From the NCBI GenBank assembly GCA_903901975.1, contig CAIUTB010000146.1:1-64000 (forward strand): DNA of 64,000 bases. The letters run 5' to 3'. This stretch comes from an uncultured Bacteroidales bacterium. GTDB lineage: Bacteria > Bacteroidota > Bacteroidia > Bacteroidales > Paludibacteraceae. Within the stretch, counting starts at the first letter, position 1; each line of letters opens with the position of its first letter. The position numbers were made by a program, and so were the translations under genes. The notes beneath the pieces were generated by a model, which searched no databases, was not told where the DNA came from, and saw only the letters and a list, made by a program, of their open reading frames with translations. This document shows, one piece after another, positions 36,001 to 43,410 of the stretch.

Positions 36001-36216
36001 TCCTATATAGAACATAAAAAACATGGTAAAATCATTTTACTATTTGTGAGAGAATGCAATGAAAATGAATTTAAAAATACAATGTCTTATGTTTTTATCG
36101 GCGAAGCTAATTTAAATGACTATTATGGCTCAAAACCAATGAGCATTACATGGGAACTTGCTGAACCACTACCACCATATATCTGGAAAGAAACTGTCAA
36201 AATGGCTGTAGGATAA
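33058..36216 (+). CDS. PLD-nuclease / SF2 helicase / DUF3427 protein
   Basis: A 1052-aa multidomain protein. After a helical N-terminus comes a phospholipase D-like nuclease half-site (HAKAYLFIRNTGFDTGYIGS, His ~226, and SNMSRSAL), then a superfamily 2 helicase: ATGTGKTVIS (Walker A, ~351), IIVDEVHHIAA (DEVH, ~446), LGLTATPERMD (~471), VDIFNEGVDIPEIDTVLFLR and QQLGRGLRLADGK (motif VI, ~647). The C-terminal ~300 residues match the DUF3427 layout, ending with YVFIGEANLNDYYGSKPMSI. Such proteins occur patchily in mobile or defence-associated DNA. I use ATG 33058 rather than the TTG at 33049. Base composition is lower in G+C than neighbouring core genes. Confidence 0.88.
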   Translation: METNRFATGLYEELINKLVLSKLNKIDRDTYFVKETALDKAEAAKVLSLYLVSVIQLALSSINGDNSIEKQIDVSNKIIKLLRDEINDDDFNENIIDTQAKILSAVVNKIDSGIIDFDKHLKEITPYTRLTQSELFTGNNAGISIDSEIRKEILSSDKICFLVSFIKWSGIVIFQKELIEFTEKGGHLQVITTSYMGATDLKAVEFLSSLKNTEIKVSYNTESERLHAKAYLFIRNTGFDTGYIGSSNMSRSALTNGLEWNLKVTTKEVGHIIDKFKKTFETYWQDKEFESFEKGKHSEKLRVALKKERSFDRNSPSMFFDIKPFPFQEEILEKLEVERKVHGRYRNLIVAATGTGKTVISGFDFKNFRIENPTAKLLFVAHRKEILQQAQSTFQGILRDNNFGELWVDGIEPEKYNNVFASVQTLNNRISELSLTESFFDFIIVDEVHHIAAKSYRPILDKFKPKILLGLTATPERMDGEDILKDFCDTIAAEIRLPEALNRKLLCPFQYFGITDSIDLSNVTWQNGRYLPSELSKIYTQSDNRVGEILSNLNKYLNDINTVRALCFCVTQEHAQYMAEKFILSGLNSDYLVSKRGDLREDIRLKFQNKEINYLFVVDIFNEGVDIPEIDTVLFLRPTESLTVFLQQLGRGLRLADGKECLTVLDFVGNSRPEYDFEGKFRALVGKTNTSISKEIEDDFPHLPLGCSIILEKKAKRFILENIQKATAFNINQLLNKIRNYRHQTTLPLNLKNFSNFYHIPLELIYKKGNWKRLCVKAEQIDDYPSTNENEIYRAISKKWLSCSSTTYFEFILSLAKKNFKVNLDSLNEIEKTMCLMLYYDVWQNPGQFDSLEDSLFAIGKNPKLVDEIIEVLEILIDRIDYLEKEIELPYLQPLKLHSRYTRDQILVAFQMSTFERASSNKIGVGVAENKDINTEILFIDLIKSEKDFSPTTLYQDYAISETLFHWQSQNASRPDKGKGLSYIEHKKHGKIILLFVRECNENEFKNTMSYVFIGEANLNDYYGSKPMSITWELAEPLPPYIWKETVKMAVG

Positions 36217-36233
36217 TAAATTACAAATTTCAT

Positions 36234-36488
36234 ATGCTTAACCTCAGTGAAAAAATACAACATCTGGAAAACTGCCTAAGTAACTCAAATGGTAGTTATA
36301 CAGATAGTTTTAAGTTTGATATTTTGTTGTTGATTAAAGAATCCAATTTAAAGTTTATAGATAATTTAAACACTAAAGAAGATATTGAGTCTTGGATTAA
36401 AAAATTAACGTCAAGAATTGTTTTGAAATTTGATGAGGAGAACGAGCAACTTTCTGATTTTATTTCTGATTATATTGAATTCGGTTAA
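36234..36488 (+). CDS. Small acidic hypothetical protein following the PLD-helicase
   Basis: An 84-aa protein starting 17 bases after the helicase stop, same strand, so probably one transcript. Helical and acidic toward the C-terminus (FDEENEQLSDFISDYIEFG); no signal peptide or recognised motif. It could be a regulator or partner of the helicase, an inference from position only. Confidence 0.6.
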   Translation: MLNLSEKIQHLENCLSNSNGSYTDSFKFDILLLIKESNLKFIDNLNTKEDIESWIKKLTSRIVLKFDEENEQLSDFISDYIEFG

Positions 36489-36577
36489 TTGTTCATTGTA
36501 CCCCTATCATAAAGATTAAACAATATAGGTCTAACTAACAATATTAGAGCATCAAAGTTTCAACAATCCCACTTTTT

Positions 36578-37284
36578 ATGTCTAATACCACTGCCTTACC
36601 AAATCGTCGATCCATTCGCCTGAAAGGATATGATTACAGCAGCGAAGGATTGTATTTTGTAACCCTTTGCGTTCAGGATAGGGTGTGTTTGTTTGGGAAT
36701 ATTGTAGATGGAAAAATGATTTTGAATGATTTTGGACAAATTGCCGAACGAGAATTGATAAAGACCACCGAAATTAGGCAAAATGTTGAAATAGATTCGT
36801 TTGTGATAATGCCAAACCACATACATTTTATTGTCCATATTACACGTGATAATGCCCGTAGGGGCGAATTGCATTCGCCCGATTTAGAGAAAGTAATGGG
36901 CGAATTCAATTCGCCCCAACCGATTGGCGAAATAATTTTATTAAACCCAGAGGGCGAATTCAATTCGCCCGTACGTTTTGATGAAAATGGCAAAATTAGG
37001 GATGGCGAATGCGATACGATGAATAAAATGGGTGAATTCAATTCAAATATTCAAATGGGCGAATGCAATTCGCCCCTACGGGGCCAACGGGAACGGTGGG
37101 TGCGATTATTCGGGGTTATAAATCGGCCGTAACGAAACAATTGTATGCGTTGGGATTTGTGGGGAAATTATGGCAACGAAATTATTATGAACATATTATC
37201 CGTAATCCCGAATCGTATGAACAAATTGCGAATTATATCGAAAATAATCCATTGAAGTGGGTTGATGATAGATTTCATTTCTGA
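36578..37284 (+). pseudogene. REP-associated tyrosine (Y1/HUH) transposase, frameshifted
   Basis: The N-terminal part reads RRSIRLKGYDYSSEGLYFVT...VIMPNHIHFIVHI, with the HUH motif in PNHIHFIV, typical of IS200-like REP-associated transposases (RAYT). The C-terminal part (GAIIRGYKSAVTKQLYALGF, LWQRNYYEHIIRNPESYEQI, NYIENNPLKWVDDRFHF) is the usual end of this family but lies in another frame (ORFs 36578-37132 and 37063-37284). The two are separated by an array of palindromes inside the coding region, and the frame changes at the last palindrome copy. The gene is therefore likely broken, although the intact motifs suggest recent decay. Confidence 0.85.
36858..37083. repeat. Array of GGGCGAATTCAATTCGCCC palindromes inside the transposase gene
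   Basis: Full palindromes at 36858-36880, 36898-36916, 36952-36970 and 37057-37083, with degenerate ones near 37005-37020 and 37029-37045. Each copy keeps frame and encodes GE(F/L/C)(N/H)SP. I see no further copy elsewhere in the window. Confidence 0.9.
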
Positions 37285-37559
37285 GTTTTTTACTCTAATA
37301 ATCGTTGTAATTAAATATTCAGCGTTAGTCTTCAGACGGCCTCGTTTTAAACTTGTCCTGACATAGCGGGAATGTACAACATGTTTTAACTGCTATAAAA
37401 ATTGCCTACCCCCAAAAACGATATTTCTTAGCTTATTGCACCTTTCCGAAAGTTGTTTTATGGCTTCAAACGCGACTTTGGCCAAAACGTTGCTGTAAAT
37501 TTCCCCCTTTATTTTATGACAATAATATTACAATTTCTCTAATTAAATTGCTATTTGAT
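37285..37559. other. Intergenic region, nothing recognised
   Basis: No ORF or clear RNA; a short more GC-rich stretch around 37335-37380 could be a decayed repeat. Right boundary of the accessory segment. Confidence 0.4.
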
Positions 37560-37590
37560 TTTGGAGTGCAACAAAAAAGCAGTATTTTTG
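37560..37590 (+). promoter_or_regulatory. Promoter for iorAB
   Basis: TTTG (37560-37563), 19-base spacer, TATTTTTG (37583-37590). A purine-rich AAGAGGAG at 37629-37636 lies before the ATG at 37648, an unusually good ribosome binding site for this phylum. Confidence 0.75.
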
Positions 37591-37647
37591 GCCGAATTAT
37601 CATAAAATTGATAAAAGCACGAAACAATAAGAGGAGTTTTTTTGAAT

Positions 37648-39453
37648 ATGCAGACAGAAAATAAGATTAGCACACTGAAAATGATGAATGGCAACGAAGC
37701 AGTTGCCAGAGGTGCCTTTGAAGCAGGCGTAAAAGTTGCTTCCGGTTTCCCGGGCACACCTTCCACCGAAGTAATGGATTATACCCAACAGCGTTACCCT
37801 GATATCTATTGTGAATGGTCGACGAATGAGAAAGTGGGTTTAGAAGTAGCCATTGGAGCTTCATTTGCAGGTTATCGCAGTCTGGCAGTAATGAAAACAG
37901 TGGGTTTACATGTGGCAGCCGATGCATTGGGTGGAGCTGCGGGCAGTCAGATAAACGGTGGTCTGGTATTGGTGGTTGGCGATGATGTAGGCCGTATTGC
38001 GGGCGATGACTATAATGATGTTCGCCATTATGGGAACATGTTCAATATCCCTGTATTGGAACCAAGTGACAGTCAGGAGGCCAAGGACCTTATGATTAGA
38101 GCATTCGAGATTAGCGAAGAATACAGTACTCCGGTTATTCTTAAAATTACATCAGTAATATGCAAAACAACCAGTGGAGTTGCCATTGATGAAAATTACA
38201 CTTACGAAGTAAAAAACAGAGTTAAATATCCCGTAAGTTTCAGTAAAGTTATCATGACCACCATGATGATGAATGCCAAAGGCTCGGAGCATCCTAAGCT
38301 AACCAAATGCTTTAATGATTTTCCGGCACATATGAAGCGCCTGGCATCTGACAGCAACGACTTCGATATTAATAAACTGGAATTGAAGGGTAAAAAAATC
38401 GGAGTAATTACAGCAGGAACTCCTTACTTTTACACAAAAGAAGTGTTACCCGATGCCTCGATTTTAAAACTAGGTATGGTTATGCCGCTTCCAGAAAAGT
38501 TGATTCGGGAATTGGCCGGACACGTGGAGAAACTCTATGTGATTGAAGATGGTCATGATATTATGGAAAAGAATATCAAGGATTTGGGAATTGCGGTCAT
38601 AGGAAAAGAATTATTCCCTAAATTCCCCGAAATGATGCGTTTTACTCCGGATATCATTGAGGAAAAACTCGTTCCCGACGCACCAAAAAGAATGCTTATG
38701 GAAGGTATTCCTTTCCGACTGCCGGTTAGTTGTGCCGGATGTTCGCACCTCTTCATATCACAAATACTACGCAAACATAAAATCAAAGCTTCGGCCGATG
38801 TTACCTGTGGTTTAATCGGGTGCTTTCCGCATATGGAATCCTATTCGCTGCAAAAATGTATGGGATCGAGCATTGCGCTGGCACATGGTTACAACGTGGC
38901 AACCGATCACAAAGAAAAATTTGTGGGTATGATAGGCGATGGTGGTTTTTGGGCAACCGGAATCAACGGACTGATGAATCTGATTTTCAACGACAGTCAG
39001 TCAACCACGATTATTGTCGACAATAGCTGTCTTGCAATGACCGGTGGTCAGCATGTTGCCTCCAGTGAGTTTGGGTTTAATTACAAACCGGAAAATAAAC
39101 TGGAAATTGCCAAAGTATGCGAAGCCATTGGGGTGAAAGATATTGTAACCGTGGATGCCTACGAATTTGAAAATCTCGAAAAAGCTATTCTGAATGCAGT
39201 AAAAGCGGATACTAATTCGGTGGTTATTGTAGAAAAACCCTGTGTAACCAAGTTTAAGCTGCCTAAAGGTCCGCTTTATTCTATTGATCAGGATCTTTGT
39301 ACGCAATGCCGGAAGTGTATCAATATCGGATGTTTAGCCATAGAGAGTAAAAAAGGCAAGGACGGAAAAGTTGAAATAGTTATTAACGAGGATCTTTGTG
39401 TAGGCTGTGGATTATGTTCTACAGCTTGTAAGTTTGACGCCATAAATTCATAA
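37648..39453 (+). CDS. iorA: Indolepyruvate ferredoxin oxidoreductase, alpha subunit
   Basis: Thiamine diphosphate enzyme that oxidatively decarboxylates aryl pyruvates (from Trp, Phe, Tyr) to aryl-acetyl-CoA, reducing ferredoxin. The 601-aa subunit has MNGNEAVARGAFEAGVKVASGFPGTPS at the start, YCEWSTNEKVGLEVAIGAS near residue 53, the TPP-binding MIGDGGFWATGINGLMNL near residue 430 with TTIIVDNSCLAMTGGQ, and two C-terminal [4Fe-4S] motifs (DLCTQCRKCINIGC and DLCVGCGLCSTACKFDAI). The latter is the usual IorA ferredoxin module. iorB follows after 2 bases. The pair fits anaerobic amino-acid fermentation. Confidence 0.95.
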   Translation: MQTENKISTLKMMNGNEAVARGAFEAGVKVASGFPGTPSTEVMDYTQQRYPDIYCEWSTNEKVGLEVAIGASFAGYRSLAVMKTVGLHVAADALGGAAGSQINGGLVLVVGDDVGRIAGDDYNDVRHYGNMFNIPVLEPSDSQEAKDLMIRAFEISEEYSTPVILKITSVICKTTSGVAIDENYTYEVKNRVKYPVSFSKVIMTTMMMNAKGSEHPKLTKCFNDFPAHMKRLASDSNDFDINKLELKGKKIGVITAGTPYFYTKEVLPDASILKLGMVMPLPEKLIRELAGHVEKLYVIEDGHDIMEKNIKDLGIAVIGKELFPKFPEMMRFTPDIIEEKLVPDAPKRMLMEGIPFRLPVSCAGCSHLFISQILRKHKIKASADVTCGLIGCFPHMESYSLQKCMGSSIALAHGYNVATDHKEKFVGMIGDGGFWATGINGLMNLIFNDSQSTTIIVDNSCLAMTGGQHVASSEFGFNYKPENKLEIAKVCEAIGVKDIVTVDAYEFENLEKAILNAVKADTNSVVIVEKPCVTKFKLPKGPLYSIDQDLCTQCRKCINIGCLAIESKKGKDGKVEIVINEDLCVGCGLCSTACKFDAINS

Positions 39454-39455
39454 AA

Positions 39456-40067
39456 ATGCAGGATACAGGAAAAAATATTATCATAGCTGGTGTGGGAGGA
39501 CAAGGAATTCTCCTTTTCAGCAACCTCTTAAGCAAGTATTACATGAAACTTGGTTATGAGTTGAAAATATCGGATGTAATTGGGTTAGGACAACGTGGTG
39601 GAGGTGTCGAAAGTCATTTCCGCTATTCAACCAAGCCGGTGTTATCGCCTTTTATCAAATCGGGTGATGTGGATTACCTGTTGTCATTCGAGCAAACGGA
39701 AACACTGCGGTATTTGCATTGCCTGAAAGATGATGGCATTGTATTCTCAAGTACTTTTGAGTTATCCACTTCCAGCGTAAATACCAAACTGGAAAAAGAT
39801 ATGCCTGAATCTAAAACCGAATTGATAAAGCGATCGGGAAAGAAGACCTTTATTATTGATCCCGATGAATATAAAAGTGCGGATTTTGATATCAGCAAAA
39901 TGATGAATATCGTTATGCTTGCCATCTATGCCGAATTCAGAGGTTATGCGCATGAGGAGATGATTCAGATAGTAAAGGAAAATGTTCCTGAAAAGTTTGT
40001 TGCAGGAAATATAAAAGCATACGAAAAGGGAATTGAGATTGCCCAAGCCTGCCCCCCAACCCCCTAA
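39456..40067 (+). CDS. iorB: Indolepyruvate ferredoxin oxidoreductase, beta subunit
   Basis: Gamma-domain-type partner of IorA (203 aa). It opens with NIIIAGVGGQGILLFSNLLS, the family's glycine-rich start, followed by KISDVIGLGQRGGGVESHFRYS near residue 40. The reading frame ends in repeat DNA: its last residues (CPPTP) come from the first arm of an inverted-repeat element, which may have replaced the native end. Two-base gap after iorA implies tight coupling. Confidence 0.94.
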   Translation: MQDTGKNIIIAGVGGQGILLFSNLLSKYYMKLGYELKISDVIGLGQRGGGVESHFRYSTKPVLSPFIKSGDVDYLLSFEQTETLRYLHCLKDDGIVFSSTFELSTSSVNTKLEKDMPESKTELIKRSGKKTFIIDPDEYKSADFDISKMMNIVMLAIYAEFRGYAHEEMIQIVKENVPEKFVAGNIKAYEKGIEIAQACPPTP

Positions 40068-40271
40068 AGGGGGAGTTGGAAAAGAACCCCCGACCCCTGA
40101 AGGGGAGTAAGAAAAGAACCCCCGACCCCTAAAGGGGAGGAAGAGATAATACTATTGATAATTACAAACTGTATAGGTAAAATGACCAAAAAGAAAAATA
40201 TTGGAGACGAAAGTGACTTAGTTCCCCTTCAGGGGCTAGGGGTTAGTTCCCCCTTCAGGGGGTTAGGGGGC
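40052..40271 (+). repeat. Expanded CCCC/GGGG leader element with five arms
   Basis: Three arms in one orientation (40052-40075, 40086-40107, 40118-40140) face two in the other (40221-40243, 40246-40271). The centre includes a potential ATG at 40182 in the same relative place as the nadA and U32 start codons. Confidence 0.85.
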
Positions 40272-40280
40272 CCTTCATGA
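40182..40280 (+). other. Possible 32-codon leader ORF encoded by the repeat element
   Basis: ATG at 40182 opens MTKKKNIGDESDLVPLQGLG..., whose SDLVPLQGLGV parallels TNLVPLQGLGV at the start of the U32 protein. Its TGA overlaps the ATG of the next gene (ATGA), so the two could be translationally coupled. Alternatively it is only the residue of an in-frame extension that lost its frame. Confidence 0.35.
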
Positions 40281-41125
40281 ATTTACCTGAATCTGTAATA
40301 TTGCTGGATAGTTTAGGTGATGTACAACCCGATAATACCCGACCGATTCTTGTGTGTGCATCACATTGCGGTGACAATGGCACTTTTGCACGAAAGCTAA
40401 AAAACTGTCACGTAAAAGCTGTTTTTCTAAACAATGCCGGTATAGGCAAAAATCAGGCAGGTATCAGTGGGCTCTCACATTATCAGGCTGAGAATATTCT
40501 GGCTTGTGCTGTTGATCATAACAGTGCTGAAATTGGTATTTCGCGAGATACCTGGGAAAGTGGCATCATAAGTCATACTAATACCTTAGCCGAAAAAGCA
40601 GGTATCCAAACCGGCGATTCAGTGCAGGAGGCTGTTGCCAACATAATCAATCGGATTGATTTCTATTCTTCGACTCCAGAAAATAAGAATGTTGAGTCTA
40701 TTATTGATGAAAAGAAAGATAATAGCAGCAAGGTTGACCTGAAAAAACAAACTCAAACGCAAATAGATGGAGTGAGCATTACTGTAACAGACAGCATCAC
40801 TTTCTTAAACGAAAAAAATGCCGGCGATATTGTTGTATGTGGCTCGCATGGTGGTGTAAGTGCAGGACATTATGCTCAGAAACATCGCCTAAAAGCCGTG
40901 TTTTTTAACGATGCCGGTATCGGTAAAAATAATGCAGGCATAAAAAGTCTTGAATCGCTGAGTGATGCCGGGATTCTTGCCTGCACGGTGGACTGCATGA
41001 GTGCAGAGATTTTTAATGGCCTCGATGTGCTTGATAATGGCATTATTTCCGTTTGTAATCAACTGGCAAAGAGCAGAAACATCAACGTAAAAATGACGGT
41101 TAAAGAGGCCATTCAATATATTTAA
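40277..41125 (+). CDS. Unrecognised protein with two copies of one domain
   Basis: A 282-aa soluble protein with no signal peptide. Residues ~8-112 and ~170-282 are copies of one domain. Matching stretches are ILVCASHCGDNGTFARKLKN / IVVCGSHGGVSAGHYAQKHR, VKAVFLNNAGIGKNQAGISG / LKAVFFNDAGIGKNNAGIKS and ILACAVDHNSAEI / ILACTVDCMSAEI, then (S/N)GIIS and EA(V/I). The linker (~113-168) is polar. The invariant Ser-His, Asn-x-Ala-Gly-Ile-Gly-Lys and Val-Asp...Ser-Ala-Glu-Ile suggest an active or ligand site. It lies after iorAB, so a role around ferredoxin-linked keto-acid metabolism is possible but unproven. Confidence 0.8.
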   Translation: MNLPESVILLDSLGDVQPDNTRPILVCASHCGDNGTFARKLKNCHVKAVFLNNAGIGKNQAGISGLSHYQAENILACAVDHNSAEIGISRDTWESGIISHTNTLAEKAGIQTGDSVQEAVANIINRIDFYSSTPENKNVESIIDEKKDNSSKVDLKKQTQTQIDGVSITVTDSITFLNEKNAGDIVVCGSHGGVSAGHYAQKHRLKAVFFNDAGIGKNNAGIKSLESLSDAGILACTVDCMSAEIFNGLDVLDNGIISVCNQLAKSRNINVKMTVKEAIQYI

Positions 41126-41691
41126 CCAGTAGTGTAATTGGGAAAAAAGTTGTATTAATTTCCCGGGGCTTCCGCCCCTAAAAACCCGACTTCCTTTTTG
41201 CCTCCGGAGAGTTTATTTATTTTGGTGTCGGCGATTTCCGCTTCGCTCCAATTGTCTTAACACAAAAAGGAAGCAAAAAACACCTCACCCGTCCTTCGGA
41301 CACCCTCTCCAAAGGGAGAGGGAAAGTGGAATAAGGTATTTGACTGCGCCCGCTTCACTCGAAAAACTTACGCTCAGTTGGCTGAAACCGTCCAAACTCG
41401 CTCCTTCGTCGCTCAAACAGGACAGTTTCTTGTGCCAACTTCACTTGTTTTTCGGTTCACCGGACGAGGTCACTCGTTAGCAAACTGTGTGCAATTCAAT
41501 ATCTTTTATCTTTTTATTGATAATATTTATCAAATGCACTAAGGTTAATATAATCTTTAGACTATACTGATGAACACAATTGTTTTAAAAAAATAGTTGA
41601 TTCAATGAACAATAATGGTTTAAAATGTATTGTATAATTTGGAATTTATTTTAAACGACAATTGTTGAACCACAAATAACCTCAAAAAAAT
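41126..41691. other. 566-base gap, partly GC-rich repetitive DNA
   Basis: No convincing ORF. It holds a GGGGC/GCCCC hairpin at 41164-41178, a REP-like stretch at 41281-41325 (CTCTCCAAAGGGAGAGG palindrome), and GC-richer sequence to about 41480 with several CGCTT/AAGCG-like words. The final 200 bases are AT-rich. It looks like accumulated intergenic repeats rather than a gene. Confidence 0.5.
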
Positions 41692-42057
41692 ATGGACGGA
41701 TACGAATCGAACAGACGGGATTTTCTGAAAAAGTTAGGGCTTATTGCCGGCGGTGCAGCACTTTCAGCTACTGGTGTAAATGGTGTTGCGGAGTTAATTG
41801 CCGAGAAAAAGGATAGTTTTACGCTTACGAAGGAGCAGCGTGTGTTTGCCAAAAAGTATGAGAAATGGCTGAAAGAATTTCATGCTATGGCTAAGTTTCA
41901 GGTGACAGACCGTGACCATATTGAAAATAACAAGAAACTGGTAGCACTATCTGAAGAAGCTAAAGTATGGCAAAAGGAGTTGATAGAACACATGAAGGAT
42001 GAGAATTTTGCCCGGTATTTTATGGTGCTGACTGAGAAGGTAACCAAAACCATCTAA
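41692..42057 (+). CDS. Small Tat-exported hypothetical protein
   Basis: A 121-aa protein opening with a twin-arginine signal: SNRRDFLKKLGLIAGGAALSATG (RRDFLKK matches S/TRRxFLK). Such signals usually export pre-folded, often cofactor-carrying proteins. The mature ~90 residues are charged and helical (RVFAKKYEKWLKEFHAMAKF), with no Cys and no obvious cofactor motif. It could be a small partner subunit exported with, or as a stand-in for, a redox enzyme encoded elsewhere. No family recognised. Followed by a bidirectional terminator. Confidence 0.8.
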   Translation: MDGYESNRRDFLKKLGLIAGGAALSATGVNGVAELIAEKKDSFTLTKEQRVFAKKYEKWLKEFHAMAKFQVTDRDHIENNKKLVALSEEAKVWQKELIEHMKDENFARYFMVLTEKVTKTI

Positions 42058-42098
42058 ATCATTTACAATTGTTTCATTTACAATTTACAATTTAATTA

Positions 42099-42136
42099 AA
42101 AAAACCCTGATTTCGAGTTGGAAATCAGGGTTTTTT
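42099..42136. terminator. Bidirectional terminator
   Basis: AAAAAACCCTGATTTC / GAAATCAGGGTTTTTT perfect 16-bp stem with a 6-base loop, between the convergent Tat-protein gene and asd. Confidence 0.92.
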
Positions 42137-42168
42137 AATGGTAATTGGTAAATAATCAAATGCAAATT

Positions 42169-43179
42169 TTACTTGATATCGCCTTCGGCAATCAGGTATT
42201 CAGCTATCTGAACTGCATTCAGGGCAGCACCTTTTTTGATTTGATCGCTTACACACCAGAAAGTAAGTCCGTTAGGGTTTGAAATGTCTTTGCGGAGACG
42301 GCCTACGTGTACAGGATCTTTTCCTGAAAGGAACAAGGGCATTGGGTATTTCTTTTCAGCCGGATTGTCAATCATTTCCACACCCGGAGCAACTGCAAAA
42401 GCAGCGCGAGCTTCTTCCACGCTTACCGGACGTTCAGTTTCGAGCCAAATGCTTTCGGAGTGAGCGCGGAGTGCCGGAACACGAACACACATGGCACTTA
42501 CTTCCACATCGGAATGCATGATTTTGCGCGTTTCGTGGTACATTTTCATTTCTTCCTTGGTATAACCATTGTCGGTAAATACATCCACCTGCGGAATCAG
42601 GTTATAAGCCAGCTGATAAGCAAATTTGCTTACTGTTACTTCTTCGCTTGCCAATACTTGTTTGTATTGCAATTCCAGTTCGTCCATAGCTGCAGCACCG
42701 GCACCCGAAGCTGCCTGATAAGTTGATACGTGAACACGTTTGATATGCGACAGATTTTCAATGGCTTTCAATGCTACAACCATTTGAATGGTGGTACAGT
42801 TTGGATTGGCAATTATGCCACGTGGACGATCTTTGGCATCGGCTGCATTTACTTCAGGCACGACCAACGGAATATCCGTATCCATGCGGAAAGCTGATGA
42901 ATTATCAATCATTACAGCGCCAAATTTGGTAATATCTTCGGCAAATTCTTTGGATATACTTGCACCTGCAGAGGTGAATACTAAATCGAAGGGTTTAAAA
43001 TCGTCGCCGTGTTTAAGCTCTTTCACGGTGAGTTTTTCAGCTTTGAACTCATATACACTACCCGCACTGCGACTCGAACCAAAAAGGCTCAGCTCTGTCA
43101 ATGGGAAATTGCGTTCGGCCAACACACGCAAAAATTCCTGGCCTACGGCGCCACTGGCACCTACAATTGCTACTCTCAT
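42169..43179 (-). CDS. asd: Aspartate-semialdehyde dehydrogenase
   Basis: NADPH-dependent reduction of aspartyl phosphate to aspartate semialdehyde, the branch point for Lys/diaminopimelate, Met and Thr. The start [20 protein letters not shown] (336 aa) puts the NADP loop at residue 7. The active-site Cys is in [13 protein letters not shown] near residue 128, with [19 protein letters not shown] near residue 230 (substrate-binding Arg, catalytic His). The ORF track starts 13 codons earlier (MLPFRGRG...), inside a repeat arm; as the Met at 43179 begins exactly at the conserved N-terminus I use that. Confidence 0.95.
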   Translation of the reverse strand: MRVAIVGASGAVGQEFLRVLAERNFPLTELSLFGSSRSAGSVYEFKAEKLTVKELKHGDDFKPFDLVFTSAGASISKEFAEDITKFGAVMIDNSSAFRMDTDIPLVVPEVNAADAKDRPRGIIANPNCTTIQMVVALKAIENLSHIKRVHVSTYQAASGAGAAAMDELELQYKQVLASEEVTVSKFAYQLAYNLIPQVDVFTDNGYTKEEMKMYHETRKIMHSDVEVSAMCVRVPALRAHSESIWLETERPVSVEEARAAFAVAPGVEMIDNPAEKKYPMPLFLSGKDPVHVGRLRKDISNPNGLTFWCVSDQIKKGAALNAVQIAEYLIAEGDIK

Positions 43180-43192
43180 TGTTTTAAAAAAT

Positions 43193-43362
43193 GACCCCCG
43201 ACCCCTAAAGGGGAGCAAGAGTGAGGTTTAAAAAAATTATTGTTGGTAAAAAGTATTTTTTTGAAAAAGCAATAACTATGTTAATGGTTTTCTCAAAAAT
43301 TTCATATATTTGTACTCAAATATTAGATTCTCCCATTATTCCCCTTTAGGGGTTAGGGGTAA
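43193..43362. repeat. CCCC/GGGG inverted-repeat element between asd and the lamin-tail gene
   Basis: Arms 43193-43216 and 43338-43362. Lies between divergent genes, so each arm faces one of them. Confidence 0.85.
43305..43312 (+). promoter_or_regulatory. -7 element for the lamin-tail protein gene
   Basis: TATATTTG between the two repeat arms; leader of about 90 bases. Confidence 0.55.
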
Positions 43363-43410
43363 CCAAATTGACTGCAAAAGTAATTCATTTTTATATATTT
43401 AGCAACGACT

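Noticed and set aside
36843-36850. CACGTG word near the transposase HUH motif, and another at 38521 in iorA
   Set aside because: The flanking bases do not match parS (no TGTT...AACA).
36578-37132. Programmed frameshift in the transposase
   Set aside because: No slippery heptamer is evident where the frame changes, and the change coincides with a palindrome copy; decay is simpler.
43180-43218. ORF-track N-terminal extension of asd ([11 protein letters not shown])
   Set aside because: It is the translated repeat arm; the Met at 43179 sits exactly at the conserved start of the enzyme, unlike nadA and U32 where no later start exists.
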